This document shows, one piece after another, positions 35,401 through 35,886 of a DNA stretch of 35,886 nucleotides (position 1 is the stretch's first letter; each line of letters starts with the position of its first letter). This stretch comes from SAR202 cluster bacterium (GTDB taxonomy: Bacteria; Chloroflexota; Dehalococcoidia; Lucifugimonadales; UBA2962). The notes under the pieces were generated by a model, which saw only the letters and a list, made by a program, of their open reading frames with translations, made no database searches and was not told the origin of the DNA. The position numbers and the translations under genes were made by a program. The stretch spans positions 1-35,886 of the forward strand of contig JAKUTS010000013.1 of the NCBI GenBank assembly GCA_022447925.1. Reading direction: 5' to 3'.

Positions 35401-35466
35401 TATTAAACCTGTTTTAATTTATGCTGATTCTAGGATCCAATAATAAGGCATGTCAAACTTATGCGC

Positions 35467-35472
35467 TATAAT
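35467..35472 (+). promoter_or_regulatory. Candidate -10 element for the flavin reductase gene
   Basis: A perfect TATAAT lies 34 bases before the TTG start. No convincing -35 is found 16-18 bases upstream, so the promoter may be weak or activated. Confidence 0.35.
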
Positions 35473-35506
35473 CCCATTGATACTTAAGAAGTGTAGGTGA
35501 AATAAA

Positions 35507-35886
35507 TTGGCCGATATTGATCAATATAGAAAAGCCTGGTCTAAATTTGCCACAGGTGTATCCGTGATACTTTCAAAAGATCAAGAAGGTGTTGTGCATG
35601 GCATGGCTGCAAATGGCATCACTTCTGTCTCACTTGATCCTATGCTGGTGTTGGTATGTGTTGATCACAGCAGAAACACATACAAAAGAATCAAGGAGAC
35701 AGGTAGGTTTTCTATAAATATATTAAATCAGAGCCAAACTAAGGTAGCAGAGTATTACGCCCGTCGACCAGAAAAACGCATTGGAAACCCTCCCTGCGAT
35801 CTTGTTTTTGGTGAAAACGGATCGCCTAAAATAGCTGACAGTCTGGCGTTTATAGACTGCAGTGTTAATGAAGAAATTATCCAGGG
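35507..35886 (+). CDS. Flavin reductase domain protein, N-terminal part (runs off the window)
   Basis: The frame continues to the window edge, giving 126 complete codons. The product begins ADIDQYRKAWSKFATGVSVI, then has HGMAANGITSVSLDPMLVLVCVD, GRFSINIL and AEYYARRPEKR. This is the split-barrel FMN-binding flavin reductase family (RutF/HpaC-like), which reduces FMN or FAD with NAD(P)H for a partner monooxygenase. The start is TTG at 35507: an in-frame TGA precedes it by two codons and AGGTGA lies six bases upstream. The C-terminus and any partner oxygenase lie outside. Confidence 0.88.
   Translation, partial: MADIDQYRKAWSKFATGVSVILSKDQEGVVHGMAANGITSVSLDPMLVLVCVDHSRNTYKRIKETGRFSINILNQSQTKVAEYYARRPEKRIGNPPCDLVFGENGSPKIADSLAFIDCSVNEEIIQ

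Noticed and set aside
1-35886. Mobile elements, CRISPR arrays, toxin-antitoxin or defence systems
   Set aside because: No transposase, integrase, long direct or terminal repeats, or spacer arrays were seen; the gene content is metabolic and housekeeping.

Overview
The window is an AT-rich, gene-dense bacterial chromosome segment. No phage, transposon, CRISPR array, tRNA or rRNA was seen. The gene set points to a free-living bacterium that makes its own leucine and fatty acids. Several features point to Chloroflexota, perhaps a Dehalococcoidia/SAR202-like lineage: an accD-accA fusion, a DUF177-rpmF-fabD-nusB-acpP run, an LppX-like protein fused to DUF3105, a DUF5667 anti-sigma-like protein beside an ECF sigma factor, a two-subunit methylmalonyl-CoA mutase and a family 4 uracil-DNA glycosylase. 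This taxonomy is inferred from gene content and was not tested. Non-ATG starts, especially TTG, are common and often stand behind good Shine-Dalgarno sequences.

Layout: 1-2413 (+) holds the end of an SDR-type threonine dehydrogenase, then leuC and leuD. 11904-2455 (-) is a long housekeeping run: DUF177, rpmF, fabD, nusB, acpP, uracil-DNA glycosylase, RNase J, ftsK and fused accDA. 12110-13387 (+) is a secreted or lipid-anchored LppX/DUF3105 protein. 17106-13392 (-) is a methylmalonyl-CoA module: mutase large subunit, acyl-CoA dehydrogenase, epimerase, B12-binding subunit. 17250-18871 (+) holds ruvB and a dCMP deaminase. 23759-18868 (-) holds an SLC13 permease, a RimI-like acetyltransferase, an ECF sigma factor with its DUF5667 partner, and an unknown membrane protein. 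24069-28250 (+) holds citrate synthase, an unknown membrane protein behind a palindromic promoter region, and a PrkA kinase. 32672-28277 (-) is a 2-oxoacid/acetoin dehydrogenase operon with E1 alpha, two tandem E1 beta paralogues and E2. 32839-35886 holds a metal-dependent amidohydrolase, a DapA-superfamily aldolase/dehydratase, a stand-alone Lrp/AsnC ligand-binding protein and the start of a flavin reductase.

Metabolic reading: the dehydrogenase operon would supply acetyl-CoA, which citrate synthase and the fused carboxyltransferase can use. The mutase module joins propionyl-CoA-type breakdown products to succinyl-CoA and the same cycle. I found no strong evidence for a wholly new system. 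The most unusual points are the paired E1 beta genes with one changed motif, the DUF3105 protein that lacks its usual histidine motif, the internal duplication in the anti-sigma-like protein, and two symmetric elements that overlap candidate promoters.
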